Of a DNA stretch of 64,000 nt, positions 11,539 to 23,957 are shown one piece after another; position 1 is the stretch's first letter, and each line of letters begins with the position of its first letter. The notes under the pieces are model-generated. The model was not told the DNA's origin, made no database searches, and worked only from the letters and a program-made list of their open reading frames with translations. The DNA is taken from positions 62,001 to 126,000 of the forward strand of contig CAZUMS010000003.1 of the NCBI GenBank assembly GCA_964621525.1, read 5' to 3'. Made by a program: the position numbers and the translations under genes. Origin of the DNA: CAZMGV01 sp964621525 [NCBI: uncultured bacterium]. GTDB taxonomy: Bacteria; JAGRBM01.

Positions 11539-13569
11539 CTACCCCTTCGCCAGCGTGGTGAACCGGGCGACGAGGTCCCGGTTTTTCTGTTTCTGGCGTT
11601 CGTCGTGGATCTGCCGCATCTCGGCCCGGCGGTCGGCAAGGAGTTCCGGCGGGATGTCGGCGAGGAACCGGCTCGGCAACTGCGGCACGGCCTTGCCGTA
11701 TTTTTCCCTGGTTCTCGCCCGCGAGAGCACGAGACGCTCCTTGGCCCTCGTGACAGCGACGTAAAAGAGCCGCCGCTCCTCGGCCGTATCCACGTTCTGG
11801 TAGTCGGCCTTCACCCCCTCACGGATATCGGTGGACTTGAAGTGCGGCAGCAGGCCGTCCTCGCAACCCGCAACGAACACCAGGCGAAACTCGAGCCCCT
11901 TGGCCGCATGTATCGACAGCAGCGTGATCCGGTCGCCGGGGCCGTCGGAGGTGTCTTTCTTCTCGAGGGCGGACTCCTCCAGAAGCCGGGTGACGGCTTC
12001 CCGGGGATCGGTGACGTCGGCCGGAAGGGACCGGATCAGCTCGTTCAGGATGTTGTGCCGGACATCCCGCTGTACAGGGTCCTTGTACTCCCGGTCGATT
12101 TCGGCCCGGAGCCCCGAGCGGTCCACGAGCCGGTCGAGCACCGCCGACGCCTGGGATTTCTCGGCGAACATCCGGCGCCCTTCGTCGACGAGTTCGAGAA
12201 ACCCCCTGAGACCTGCCGTCTGGGCCGGGGCGAGGGATCCGGATTCCACCAGATGGCGGGCGGTTTCCTCGTAGGGTTTTCCCGCCCCGGCCGATTTCTC
12301 CTTGATGAGATCCACCGTCGTCTTGCCGACACCGCGGGCCGGATAGTTCACGACCCGCAGGAACGAGAGGTTGTCGCGCGGACGGACGACGCATTTCAGG
12401 TAGCCCAGCGCGTCCTTCACCTCCCGCCGCTCGAAGAAGCTCTCGCCCCCCAGGACCCGGTAAGGGAGCTTCGAGATACGGAGCGCCTGTTCCAGCGGCC
12501 TCGCCTGCTGGTTGGTCCGGTAGAGAACGGCGATCTCCCCGAGCGGGACTCCGCGCGAGACGGCCGCCTGGATCTCGCTGGCGATCTGGTCGGCTTCCGA
12601 TTCGGGGGTTTCGAACTCAAGCAGTTCCACCGGTGCGCCGGGACCCTTCACCGTTCGGAGCTGCTTCTTGTGCCGGTCGGAGAGCTTCGCAATGACGGCG
12701 TTGGCTGCATCGAGAATGTTCTTCGAGGAGCGGTAGTTCGATTCGAGCCGGATCACCTTCGCACCGGGGAAATGGCGGTCGAAAGAGAGGATGTGCTTCA
12801 CTTCGGCCCCGCGCCAGCCGTAGATCGACTGATCGTCATCACCCACGACGCAGCAGTTACCGGTTCTCTCCACCAGCCCCTTGAGGAGACGGAATTGTCC
12901 GCCGTTCGTGTCCTGGTATTCGTCCACCAGCACGTAATCGTATTTCTCGCGAAGCTTGGCCCCGGCTTCCGGATCCGCGAGAAGCTTCAGGGGCAGGAGC
13001 AGAAGGTCCTCGAAATCGACCATGTCCTGCGAGCGGAGCGATTCCTCGTAGGGCTCCCACAGCTCGAACGCCGCCCGGTCGTAATCGGTAATGACGGACG
13101 GCACGGTCGAAGGCTCCAGCCCCGCACCCTTCCAGCGGGTGATGCGGCTCGCGATCTCAAAGACGTCCCATTTCCGATGATCGAGGCCGTGGGCGCGGAT
13201 CTGCGCCCGCACGATGTCGCACTGGTCACCCACGTCCGCGATGCCGAAATCGCGCCTGAGGCCGAGCGGTTTCCCGTGATCCCGGAGCAGCCTCGCCCCG
13301 AGGGCGTGGAACGTGGAGAGCGTGACCTTCTTCGCCCGGTCGTGACCTACGAGCTTCTCGAGCCGTTCGCGCATCTCGCGGGCCGCCTTGTTCGTGAACG
13401 TAACGCCGAGAATCCGTGCCGGGTTCACACCCTTGTCCAGCAGGTGCGCGACCCGGAACGTGATCACTCGGGTTTTTCCGGAGCCGGCGCCTGCGAGCAC
13501 CAGCACAGGGCCCTCCGTCGTTTCGACGGCGAGGCGCTGTTCGGAGTTGAGCGTGGAGAGATCGAGCAT
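11539..13569 (-). CDS. UvrD/Rep/PcrA family superfamily-1 DNA helicase
   Basis: This is an ATP-dependent 3'-5' DNA helicase. The SF1A motifs appear in order: Q motif LNSEQRLAV, Walker [27 protein letters not shown] (Walker B), [14 protein letters not shown] (motif III), [11 protein letters not shown] (IV), [12 protein letters not shown] (V) and [13 protein letters not shown] (VI). At 676 residues it is Rep-sized and lacks the longer PcrA/UvrD C-terminal tail, but Rep, PcrA and UvrD cannot be separated safely by eye. The probable roles are replication restart, repair and removal of proteins from DNA. It precedes gatC by 143 bases. Confidence 0.93.
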   Translation of the reverse strand: MLDLSTLNSEQRLAVETTEGPVLVLAGAGSGKTRVITFRVAHLLDKGVNPARILGVTFTNKAAREMRERLEKLVGHDRAKKVTLSTFHALGARLLRDHGKPLGLRRDFGIADVGDQCDIVRAQIRAHGLDHRKWDVFEIASRITRWKGAGLEPSTVPSVITDYDRAAFELWEPYEESLRSQDMVDFEDLLLLPLKLLADPEAGAKLREKYDYVLVDEYQDTNGGQFRLLKGLVERTGNCCVVGDDDQSIYGWRGAEVKHILSFDRHFPGAKVIRLESNYRSSKNILDAANAVIAKLSDRHKKQLRTVKGPGAPVELLEFETPESEADQIASEIQAAVSRGVPLGEIAVLYRTNQQARPLEQALRISKLPYRVLGGESFFERREVKDALGYLKCVVRPRDNLSFLRVVNYPARGVGKTTVDLIKEKSAGAGKPYEETARHLVESGSLAPAQTAGLRGFLELVDEGRRMFAEKSQASAVLDRLVDRSGLRAEIDREYKDPVQRDVRHNILNELIRSLPADVTDPREAVTRLLEESALEKKDTSDGPGDRITLLSIHAAKGLEFRLVFVAGCEDGLLPHFKSTDIREGVKADYQNVDTAEERRLFYVAVTRAKERLVLSRARTREKYGKAVPQLPSRFLADIPPELLADRRAEMRQIHDERQKQKNRDLVARFTTLAKG

Positions 13570-13631
13570 GGGCGGCGGCCGTCAAAATAGAACGGCTGCC
13601 GCACGAGACAAGCGGAACGGAAAAATAAAAC

Positions 13632-14117
13632 CTAGAGCCGTTCGGTGGCGATCTTGAAATCGATGCCGCTGACGGGCGGGCTCACCGGATTACCGGGGTA
13701 AAAACCCTCGATGTCCCCCGGCGCACCGATGGCGTCGCCCGACCGGGAGATACGGGCAAATATCCGCATTTCGCCAGCGAAAACCGCACCGGGCTGGCGG
13801 AGCATCATGTCCGACGCAGAGAGCTCGTACCGGAGCGGAAACGAATATTGGCCGGGGATGTACCGCTTCACCGCCACGGGCGGACCGCCGTCGCCCTGCC
13901 GGGCGAAGATATAGAGTACGTCGGTAGACGGCTGGAGTTTCGTCTTGAGCGCCTCGTCCACGTCGATGGTTCCGGAGACGGTTCCGCCTGTTACGGCGGC
14001 GGCTTTCGGGCGCCCTTCGCCATCCACTTCGCCGATGCGTTTCACCTCGGCCCTGTCGGAGCAGGCGGCGAGCAGAACGATAGCGGCGGCGAACAGAGCA
14101 GACTTCAGGCTGGACAT
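13632..14117 (-). CDS. Lipoprotein resembling the C-terminal domain of CcmI/CycH
   Basis: ATG 14117 has a strong GGAGGAG 8 bases upstream and opens a lipoprotein signal peptide with lipobox LLAAC (C19). The mature 140 residues (GGTVSGTIDVDEALKTKLQP..., VLYIFARQGDGGPPVAVKRY..., ARISRSGDAIGAPGDIEG) look like the periplasmic C-terminal domain of CcmI/CycH, which binds apocytochrome c. The membrane and TPR parts of CcmI are absent. No other ccm gene is in the window. It follows an unknown gene by 17 bases, so the two are probably co-transcribed. Confidence 0.75.
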   Translation of the reverse strand: MSSLKSALFAAAIVLLAACSDRAEVKRIGEVDGEGRPKAAAVTGGTVSGTIDVDEALKTKLQPSTDVLYIFARQGDGGPPVAVKRYIPGQYSFPLRYELSASDMMLRQPGAVFAGEMRIFARISRSGDAIGAPGDIEGFYPGNPVSPPVSGIDFKIATERL

Positions 14118-14134
14118 GGACGTTTCTCCTCCGG

Positions 14135-15163
14135 TCAGAGTTCCCAGATCGTGCGATTGAACTTGCCCGTATCCGGCTCCCAGCGAAACTCGGCCCAAGG
14201 GGCGAATAGCTCCGACGGCAGGGGGCCCACGATGACGAGCACGGGCGCCTTCGGGCGGCGGCGCTCCGGCAGCCGGGTCAGGAAGTCCCGGAACGCCTCA
14301 AACGCCTCGGGATATTTGGTGGACCGCTCGTACGTGCAGATCACAAACAGCCCGGCATCGATCTGGTTGAAATCGGCAATGGCACTGCGGAACATGCCGA
14401 ACCGGTCCAGCTCGCCCATGACCACCGCCGTGCGGTCGGGGGCGCCGGGTTCTCCGGCCGGGGCCATCCAGCCCTGCGAAAAGCCGAACTTACGGGGCTC
14501 GACGCCGGGGAAGAACCGGCGGCCGATCTTTTCCCACAGGCCGCAGTCGCGGATGTGCTCATGAGAGAGATTGCCCACCATCACCTTGGTCCAGTTTTCG
14601 GGGCGCTTGTAGAGGTTCTTCCAGTTCTCGTACTCATGACGGAACCGGCGGATCTCGGCGAAGAATTCCCGCGAGACTTCTTCAGGTATCGGCATGGGCA
14701 GCGAGCTGCCCAGAAGCCTCAGCACCAGGGGGAGCGGCACGGCGGAGGTCCAGCCTTCTTCGGTGCCTTCTGAGATCCGGCGGACGAAGTCGAGCTTCAC
14801 AGGCTCGCCCTTCGCATCCACAAGGCGCCCGGCCTCGAACGCCACATACTCGAGTGCATCCTTCCAGGCGATCAGCACCGGCTCCGAACGGAGTTCCTTG
14901 AGGAGCGGCCCCTCGCATTTCACCGGCTCGCCGGCGGTCAGCGGATCCCGGCTGTAGGCCATCGGCAGTCCCTGGAAGAACTCCATCGGCTTTTCGTGAC
15001 GGCCGATCGTCCGCTCGCCGATCTCGATGGGCCGGGACATGACGAGGATCGCATCCGCGAACGCCGTCCCGGTGACGTAGAAATCGCTTCCCTCTAGCAG
15101 CACGCGGAACAGCGGCGTCCGCTGGGCGCCGTCGAACCTGAAGAATGGAACCGCCTGAATCAT
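14135..15163 (-). CDS. Conserved protein of unknown function
   Basis: The 342-residue protein has no signal peptide and no obvious membrane segment, so it is probably cytosolic. I do not recognise the family. Visible traits are a central charged helical region (EEVSREFFAEIRRFRHEYENW), an aromatic segment KNLYKRPENWTKVMVGNLSH, and alternating hydrophobic strands near the C-terminus (LFVICTYE, APVLVIVG) typical of an alpha/beta fold. ATG 15163 has AAGGA five bases upstream. It lies 17 bases before the CcmI-like lipoprotein, which suggests a shared role. Confidence 0.7.
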   Translation of the reverse strand: MIQAVPFFRFDGAQRTPLFRVLLEGSDFYVTGTAFADAILVMSRPIEIGERTIGRHEKPMEFFQGLPMAYSRDPLTAGEPVKCEGPLLKELRSEPVLIAWKDALEYVAFEAGRLVDAKGEPVKLDFVRRISEGTEEGWTSAVPLPLVLRLLGSSLPMPIPEEVSREFFAEIRRFRHEYENWKNLYKRPENWTKVMVGNLSHEHIRDCGLWEKIGRRFFPGVEPRKFGFSQGWMAPAGEPGAPDRTAVVMGELDRFGMFRSAIADFNQIDAGLFVICTYERSTKYPEAFEAFRDFLTRLPERRRPKAPVLVIVGPLPSELFAPWAEFRWEPDTGKFNRTIWEL

Positions 15164-15283
15164 GCCGTCCTTGCCGGAGGCGGGACTGGGGCCCGTACGG
15201 GCTCTCCCGCCTCAGCGGTGCGGGCACTATGCGGATAAACAGGGGTGCTGGCAACCCCCGTGACCCGGAATTCCACCGGACTT

Positions 15284-16249
15284 TCAGGAGAATACTGCCG
15301 GGTCCAGCTCGAACGGTTCCCGGCGGAGTTTCCGGTGCGAATACACCGGGAGGAGTTCCGCCGGGCTGGCCGGAACGGGCGCAGGAATCAGCCCCGCCGA
15401 GAAGGCGAGAAACCCGGTCACCCGGTCCGGCGTCCAGCCGGCTCCGAGCAGCCGGTCCAGGGAAATATCCCGTTCCCGCTTGGCGAATTTGCGGCCGCCC
15501 GGAGCCACGATCAGCGGAACGTGGAGATAGTCCGGCGTCCGCCAGCCCATCGCCTGTTGCAGGGCGATCTGCCGGGCTGTGGAAGCGAGGAGATCCGCAC
15601 CCCGGACAACGCAGGTGATGCCCATCAGTTCATCGTCGGTCACGACCGCGAGTTGGTAGCTCGCCACGCCGTCCCTGCGGAACACCACGAAATCTCCCGA
15701 TGCCGCCTGGACGTCCTGGGACAGGGTGCCATAGAAACTGTCGGAGAACCGGATCTCGCCGCCCCCGGTACGGAACCGCCAGGCACAGGACTCCCCGTTC
15801 CGGACACGGCGCTCCGCTTCGGACGGGTCCATATGGCGGCAGGTGCCGGGATAGACCGGGCCGTCGTCCCCCGGTGCGGGCGCCCCGGCAGCCGTTTCGA
15901 TCTCCCGGCGGCTGCAAAAACAGGGGTAGACGAGATTCCTCGCCCGGAGCGATTCGAGCACCTGCCGGTACACTCCGCTCCGGCCGCTCTGGAGATAAGG
16001 GCCATGTCCCACCGGCCGGTCGGGACCCTCGTCCCAGTCGAGGCCGAGCAGGCGGTAGTCGTCGGCGATGGCGCCGGAAAACTCCGGCCGCGAGCGGTCC
16101 GGGTCCAGGTCCTCGATGCGCAGGACGATCCGGCCGCCCCGGGAACGGGCGTCCAGCCACGCAATGAGCGCGGTTCTCAGGTTTCCGATGTGCTGGCGGG
16201 CGGTGGGCGACGGGGCGAACCGGCCCACGTATGGGCGCTCAACACTCAC
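15284..16249 (-). CDS. gluQ: Glutamyl-Q tRNA(Asp) synthetase
   Basis: GluQRS is a GluRS paralogue lacking the anticodon-binding domain. It attaches glutamate to queuosine in tRNA(Asp). The sequence shows GRFAPSPTARQHIGN (HIGH region), LRIEDLDPDRSR, a zinc site with CFC (about 111-113) and a distal Y...C pair in YPGTC, and KFAKRERDISL in place of KMSKS. The length of 321 is normal, against about 470 for full GluRS. GTG 16249 overlaps the end of the upstream dehydrogenase by GTGA. Its presence implies that the organism makes queuosine. Confidence 0.92.
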   Translation of the reverse strand: MSVERPYVGRFAPSPTARQHIGNLRTALIAWLDARSRGGRIVLRIEDLDPDRSRPEFSGAIADDYRLLGLDWDEGPDRPVGHGPYLQSGRSGVYRQVLESLRARNLVYPCFCSRREIETAAGAPAPGDDGPVYPGTCRHMDPSEAERRVRNGESCAWRFRTGGGEIRFSDSFYGTLSQDVQAASGDFVVFRRDGVASYQLAVVTDDELMGITCVVRGADLLASTARQIALQQAMGWRTPDYLHVPLIVAPGGRKFAKRERDISLDRLLGAGWTPDRVTGFLAFSAGLIPAPVPASPAELLPVYSHRKLRREPFELDPAVFS

Positions 16250-17250
16250 GCGGCCTTCTTCAGAACCTCGTCCACCATCTGTCCGGTAGTGGCGCCGCCG
16301 CCCATGTCGGCGGTAACGGCCTTTTTCTCTGTGACAACGGCGTCGATGGCAGCCTCAAGCTTCATGGCCAGCTTCCGTTCGTTCACATGGTCGAGGAGCA
16401 TGACCGCCGTGCGGAGCACGCCGATGGGGTTCGCCCAGCCGGTGCCGCTCTTGTGCGGACGGGCCCCGTGAAACAGCTCGAACACGGCTGTTCCCGCGTC
16501 GCCGTAGTTGGCGCTCGCCACCGTGCCGGGTCCGCCGACGAGGCCCGCGCCGAGATCCGACAGGAGATCGCCGTAAAGGTTCGTCGTCAGGATGATGTCG
16601 TATTTCTGCGGCCGCTGGACCATCTGGAGCGAGGCATTGTCCACGATGAAGTCGCTAAACCGGATAAAGGGGGAATCCCCGGCAATGCGGCGTGCGGTGT
16701 CGAGAAAAAGTCCGTCCGACTTTTTCATGATGTTCGCCTTGTGCACGCAGACGACCGACTGCCGCCCGTACCGCTTGGCGTAGTCGAAGGCGAACCGGGA
16801 AATACGTTCGCACGCCTTCTGCGTCGCCAGCTTGATCGTGATGACGACGCCCTGGGCCGCTTTGTGCTCGATGCCGGCGTATATGTCCTCCGTGTTTTCG
16901 CGAACCACGACGGCATCGATGCCGCGGAATGCCTCGCGCACGCCGGGCAGGCTCTTGAGCGGCCGGACGTTGGCATAGAGGTTCAGGGCCTTGCGGAGCT
17001 GCACGTTCGGCGAGACGTACTTGACCCCGACTGCCGATTCGACCGGGCCCTTGAGGCAGACACGGTTCCGGCTGATCGATTCAACGAGTTCGGGCGGTAC
17101 CGGATTCCCGGTCCGGTCGAAGGCGGAGCGGCCCATGTCGTGCACTTCCCATGCTGTTCCGGGGAGCAGGGCGTCAATCACGCGCCGCGCATGGCCCAGA
17201 AGTTCGGGACCGAGACCTTCGCCGGGAACGTAGGTGATGGTGAGTGCCAT
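16246..17250 (-). CDS. Isocitrate/isopropylmalate dehydrogenase family, probably isocitrate dehydrogenase
   Basis: This is a beta-decarboxylating dehydrogenase of 334 residues. The isocitrate-type signature is present: SPNVQLRKALNLYANVRPLKSLPG, VVRENTEDIYAGIEH, VVCVHKANIMKKSDGLF and NLYGDLLSDLGAGLVGGPG with the metal-binding aspartates. It is short, like NAD-type IDH3 enzymes. The cofactor loop reads HGARPHKSGTGWANP where NAD enzymes usually have HG-x-APDIAG, so NAD versus NADP use cannot be stated. ATG 17250 lacks an obvious Shine-Dalgarno site. Its stop overlaps the gluQ start by 4 bases. Confidence 0.85.
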   Translation of the reverse strand: MALTITYVPGEGLGPELLGHARRVIDALLPGTAWEVHDMGRSAFDRTGNPVPPELVESISRNRVCLKGPVESAVGVKYVSPNVQLRKALNLYANVRPLKSLPGVREAFRGIDAVVVRENTEDIYAGIEHKAAQGVVITIKLATQKACERISRFAFDYAKRYGRQSVVCVHKANIMKKSDGLFLDTARRIAGDSPFIRFSDFIVDNASLQMVQRPQKYDIILTTNLYGDLLSDLGAGLVGGPGTVASANYGDAGTAVFELFHGARPHKSGTGWANPIGVLRTAVMLLDHVNERKLAMKLEAAIDAVVTEKKAVTADMGGGATTGQMVDEVLKKAA

Positions 17251-17304
17251 AATGGCCCATTTTTACCACACCGGCCGCCGGGCCGGTAGGCGCAGAAAGA
17301 GAGA

Positions 17305-17335
17305 GGGGTGCAGACCGGCTTCCGGCCTGCACCCC
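17305..17335 (-). terminator. Strong hairpin, probable terminator
   Basis: GGGGTGCAG at 17305-17313 pairs with CTGCACCCC at 17327-17335, with an inner CCGG/CCGG stem and a CTT loop; there is one A-C mismatch. On the minus strand it is followed by TCTCTCTTTCTG, a modest U-rich tail. It lies downstream of the microprotein at 17470-17577 and before the dehydrogenase gene. Confidence 0.55.
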
Positions 17336-17469
17336 GAGAGAAAGAGAAAAAAAGGAGTTATGGAACAGCCCCGGACCGTTCTGCGGTTTTGGGGCCCGCA
17401 GACCGCCCCGGGGGCACTTATGCCCGGGTCAGGATGGGGACGGACTCTGCCGGGTCCGGCCGCCGGGCA

Positions 17470-17577
17470 TCAGCCGAAAATGACGATGTAGACCACAACG
17501 CCGATCAGGAGCGCGAAGTAGACCTTGGCCGACCAGGGGGCCTTCCGGCTTCTTGCGATCACCGAATTCTCGAACAT
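17470..17577 (-). CDS. 35-residue single-pass membrane microprotein
   Basis: ATG 17577 has a consensus GGAGGAG (complement of 17586-17592) 8 bases upstream. The frame encodes 35 residues: a basic N-terminal part MFENSVIARSRKAPWSAK and a hydrophobic helix of about 17 residues (VYFALLIGVVVYIVIFG) running to the stop. A strong ribosome site, a charge-then-helix layout and an isolated position between hairpins argue for a real gene. By the positive-inside rule the N-terminus should be cytosolic. I know no family for it. Small subunits of respiratory or transport complexes look similar, but nothing nearby identifies a partner. Confidence 0.6.
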   Translation of the reverse strand: MFENSVIARSRKAPWSAKVYFALLIGVVVYIVIFG

Positions 17578-17828
17578 GCGTTCCACTCCTCCAGTCAGTC
17601 CCACGTATGGGTCTCTCTGCGGCAGGCCACCTGGGGCCTTAAACGATCGGGGGACAGACCGGAACCAGTTTCAACCAATGCCGCCAGTATAGCTACAAGA
17701 AGCGTACCCTGAACAGCACTCGGCAAACGGCTCCTTTTCAGCCGGAGCAGGCGGTTTTGAAAATCCGTGCTCCGGACTGTCAACAATCGGCGACACCTGC
17801 ACGCATTGGGCTACCCGGCTTGCGGCAA

Positions 17829-20876
<3,048 letters not shown>

Positions 20877-20880
<4 letters not shown>

Positions 20881-21485
20881 GGCGCATCCCCCTTCAGGAC
20901 CACACTGCCGGTGGCGGTGGAAATGCCCGAGCTGTTCCACAGGCGCCAGACGAGCTCGGTTTCCGGTGCCGGATCTTCCTCGTAGAACAGCACCCCTGAA
21001 ACCCGTTCCCCCGGCAGGAGCCGCCGGGCTTCCAGTGCGTGATTGCCGAAATCGGCGATCCGCTCCCGGTTCGGACCTCCCTGCATCGAGAGTGTAAGGC
21101 GTTCGGCTGGTGCCCAGAGGACAAGCAGAAGAAGGCGTATGAGACCGTAGCCGTCGTAGTTCACCGGCCGGTGCCTCCACGAAGTCATCATCGCCGCCCT
21201 GAGCGGCGGGAGCGGGTGCACCCCGATGCGGGTCGAAGACAGTGTGAAATCCCACGGCTCGAGATCGACGGGCTCTTCGAGTCCGTTCAGCACGGCGACG
21301 TGAACCGCAAGGACATGGTCGCTCGTGCCGGAGTCCCATTCGTTCTCGCCAAGTAGCCGGGCTTCAACCCTGACAGAACCGGCCGGGGGTTTTCCGGCCT
21401 CTGCCGCCGGGAGCCGGAGCGGCGCATAACCGCACCCCGTCACGAGGCAGGCGGCAAATACCAGCGGAATCAGGAGACGTTTCAC
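20877..21485 (-). CDS. Lipoprotein of unknown function, first gene of the ligA cluster
   Basis: From GTG 21485 the 202-residue product has signal VKRLLIPLVFAACLVTGC with the lipid-anchor cysteine at C18. A TTG at 21521 would add 12 residues in front of that signal and is less likely. The mature part has VRVEARLLGENEWDSGTSDHVLAVHVAVLNG and later a hydrophobic stretch LIRLLLLVLWAP, in a mostly beta pattern suggesting an immunoglobulin-like fold (inference). No known family is recognised. The gene diverges from the membrane protein at 21541, with only 55 bases between them for both promoters. Confidence 0.75.
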
Positions 21486-21540
21486 AAAGCCTATCGTTGC
21501 CGGAACGGTTCCGGCACGCAACTATTGAGATGGAAACCCG

Positions 21541-23370
21541 ATGGACCGACCTGTACCCGCCGCGCTGCCGGAATCCGTTCCGGCCCTGACCCGCCTCGAC
21601 CGGCTGATCCTCCTTGCCGGGGCGGCAGTTTATCTCGCACTCCTGCCACTGGCGTTCGGCCGGGCCGGGGACGCTGTGGTCGATTCCTTTCACGATCTCG
21701 TGACCGTCATGCGGATCTCGCACGGCGAAGTCCTCTATCGGGATATCGCCTTCCTGTATGGCCCCATGGGGCCGCTTACGGTCTGGCTCTGGACGGCGCT
21801 GGCGGGGCTCACCGTGAAATCCTACCTCGTCCTGTGCGCCCTGCTCGCCGCGGCGGAGCTCTGGCTCGCCCTGAAAATAGCCCGGCGCTACCTCGCCCCC
21901 CTGGGTTGCCTGCTGCTTTTGCTCGCCCTCCTCTTCGGCTTCACGTTTCAAAGCGAACTGTTCTCCAGGCTCATGCCCTATTCGTTCTCGGCGTTTCTGG
22001 CCGCGACAGGTTTCCTGCTGTTTCTGGACCGGCTTCTGGCCGCGCGTGAAGGCAGCCTGATCGCCGCCTTCACGGGGGGCCTCGTCGCCGGGCTCCTGCT
22101 CCATACGAAGCTCGAATTCGGCCTGGCGGCGCTCGGAACCGCCGGACTGGATCTCGCGACCGAACGTATTTTTTACCGCCGGCACGAACCGGTCACCCGC
22201 CACCAGCCGCACCTTTGGGCCGGAATTCTGCTGGGAGCTGGATTCGGCTTCATCGTCGTGAACTCCCTTGGAGCTTCACTTTCCGACTATGCCGTGAACG
22301 TCGACCCGAGACCGTTCCTTTCAAGTCCAGCCGGAAAGGCGCTTGCCCGGACCGCCGGCGGAATTTCCTCCTTTGCAGGTTTCCTGAATTTCCTCCGTCA
22401 GGCGGGGGTTTCCCTCGCCCTCGCCGTTATGCCCGCCGCCTTCGTCTGGTGGGCGGGAACCCGAAACCACCGCTCCGCTCTCCTCTCCGCCGTTCTTGCC
22501 GGCGTCTTCCTTCTGGCGGCAGCAGGCGCGCCGGGGGGATTCGGCGCTGCACTGGAGATCGCCGCGGACTACACCATACTGGCCGGTGTGATCCCACTGC
22601 TGCTGCTTGCAGCAGCTGCACTCGCCCGGGACCGGCAGGATCTCGAGCCCGGAGGACGCACAAAATTTATTCTCGCCGCCGCCGGACTCGCCCTGCTCGC
22701 GAGAACCCCGAACGCGCTGTCCCCCGGCCTGTTCGGGGCATTCTACCTGCTGCCGGGCACGGTACTCGCCGTCAGCCTGTCGGGCTGGTGGGGATGCTGG
22801 TTCTCGGACTCCAGTCCTCGCCGGTCCGGCCAGGCCGTCGCCGCCGGGCTGCTGGTGTTCTGCCTGCCCGGATTCGTGCAGAACCTCGACCGGTTCCGGT
22901 TCAAGGAGTATGCGCCCGCCGAGGACCTGATGCCGTTCGCCACCGACGGACGGCGAGCCAAAGTGATCGGAGAGACCATTGCCTTCCTGCGAACACGGAT
23001 GAAACCCGGCGACCCGTTTGCCGCCCTTCCGCAAGAACCGGTCCTCTACTTTGCCCTTGAGGCAAAACCCGTGTTCCCGGATCACAACTTCATCGCTCAT
23101 GTGGTGCGAGGAGAACCGATGGAGCAGCTCGCCCGGCAGCTAGAGAGCACACTCCCCGCCTACGTGGCGGTGAGCAACCGCGCCTATCGCGAGGGTGGGC
23201 TTGGTGGGTTTGGAACCACTTACGCCCGGGAGATCCAGGAAGTTCTCAGCCGCCGTTACCGGGTGGCAAAAACCTTCGGCTCGCCGTCGATACCTCCCGG
23301 CCATGTCTCCACCGGCGGACTCGGGGACCCGCTCTATGCAATTACGGTCTGGGAACTGAAGCCCGATTGA
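21541..23370 (+). CDS. Polytopic membrane protein, GT-C glycosyltransferase-like
   Basis: The 609-residue protein has about eleven hydrophobic segments spread over residues 22-480 and a soluble C-terminal domain of about 140 residues. Just after the first helix it has DAVVDSFHDLVTVMRISHGEVLYRDIAFLYGPMGPL, the acidic-loop pattern (D, then G-x-x-L-Y-R-D and a Y-G-P turn) typical of GT-C enzymes of the PMT/ArnT kind that use polyprenyl-phosphate sugars. Acceptor and sugar cannot be told. The first part of the C-terminal domain has FPDHNFIAHVV, and the last residues are beta-rich. It is followed convergently by the Mrr-like gene 9 bases away. Confidence 0.75.
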   Translation: MDRPVPAALPESVPALTRLDRLILLAGAAVYLALLPLAFGRAGDAVVDSFHDLVTVMRISHGEVLYRDIAFLYGPMGPLTVWLWTALAGLTVKSYLVLCALLAAAELWLALKIARRYLAPLGCLLLLLALLFGFTFQSELFSRLMPYSFSAFLAATGFLLFLDRLLAAREGSLIAAFTGGLVAGLLLHTKLEFGLAALGTAGLDLATERIFYRRHEPVTRHQPHLWAGILLGAGFGFIVVNSLGASLSDYAVNVDPRPFLSSPAGKALARTAGGISSFAGFLNFLRQAGVSLALAVMPAAFVWWAGTRNHRSALLSAVLAGVFLLAAAGAPGGFGAALEIAADYTILAGVIPLLLLAAAALARDRQDLEPGGRTKFILAAAGLALLARTPNALSPGLFGAFYLLPGTVLAVSLSGWWGCWFSDSSPRRSGQAVAAGLLVFCLPGFVQNLDRFRFKEYAPAEDLMPFATDGRRAKVIGETIAFLRTRMKPGDPFAALPQEPVLYFALEAKPVFPDHNFIAHVVRGEPMEQLARQLESTLPAYVAVSNRAYREGGLGGFGTTYAREIQEVLSRRYRVAKTFGSPSIPPGHVSTGGLGDPLYAITVWELKPD

Positions 23371-23379
23371 CGGCCGGAA

Positions 23380-23892
23380 TCATTCTTCGGGGATGCCGTA
23401 CTCAGCGAGCAGCTGGGTCAGCCGCTCGATGTTCACGAACTCGATGGGCGAGCCTTCCACGATCTTGTGGACGTCGGCCGTGAAGTAGTCGGTCGTGATG
23501 AACACGCCCTTGAGGCCCCGCTCACCACGGACCGAGCTTTTCAGCTCCTCGACCCGCTCGGCGGTCACAGGCTCGTCGCTCATGACACAATGGAAAATCA
23601 CGAGTCCCGAGGCGAGCCCTGCCGGTAGCGAGGCGAACACCTCGAACTCGTTGTCGTCGGACCGCTCGATTTTCTGGACGTTCATCCCCTGCGCGAGAGC
23701 AAGCTGACGGACGGCCTCGGCGAAGGTTTCAAGCGACGAGAACCGGCGGAACCGGCCCTTGTCCGGAGGAGCGTCGGTGCCGCCGCCCTCGCCCCCATCC
23801 TCGCGGAGCACAGGTACAGGATGCCGCCCGGCAATGGCGATCAGGACAAACCCCAGCAGGAGTCCTCCGATCATCAGATACACAACGCTCAT
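23380..23892 (-). CDS. Membrane-anchored Mrr-like (restriction endonuclease fold) protein, probably inactive
   Basis: Residues 1-21 form a single transmembrane helix, 25-48 a glycine/proline-rich linker, and 50-170 resemble the Mrr-cat domain: EFEVFASLPAGLASGLVIF, then VTAERVEELKSSV, GVFITTDYFTADV and PIEFVNIERLTQLLAE. Active Mrr-type nucleases have Q-x-K after the second core strand; the aligned residues here are H101-C102-V103, so the nuclease centre seems lost. Such proteins may bind DNA or serve as membrane-associated regulators; this is inference. ATG 23892 has GAGG 7 bases upstream. Confidence 0.65.
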   Translation of the reverse strand: MSVVYLMIGGLLLGFVLIAIAGRHPVPVLREDGGEGGGTDAPPDKGRFRRFSSLETFAEAVRQLALAQGMNVQKIERSDDNEFEVFASLPAGLASGLVIFHCVMSDEPVTAERVEELKSSVRGERGLKGVFITTDYFTADVHKIVEGSPIEFVNIERLTQLLAEYGIPEE

Positions 23893-23957
23893 CCCGAAAC
23901 CTCGCTGTACCTAATTATATCCCACCGGCGGCGGCGACTTCTCCGGTCTGCCCCATG

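Noticed and set aside
11109-11639. N-terminal extension of GatA up to 11639
   Set aside because: It overlaps gatC in another frame and lacks amidase residues.
11359-13590. Open frame antisense to the UvrD/Rep helicase (743 codons)
   Set aside because: Helicase motifs on the minus strand are complete.
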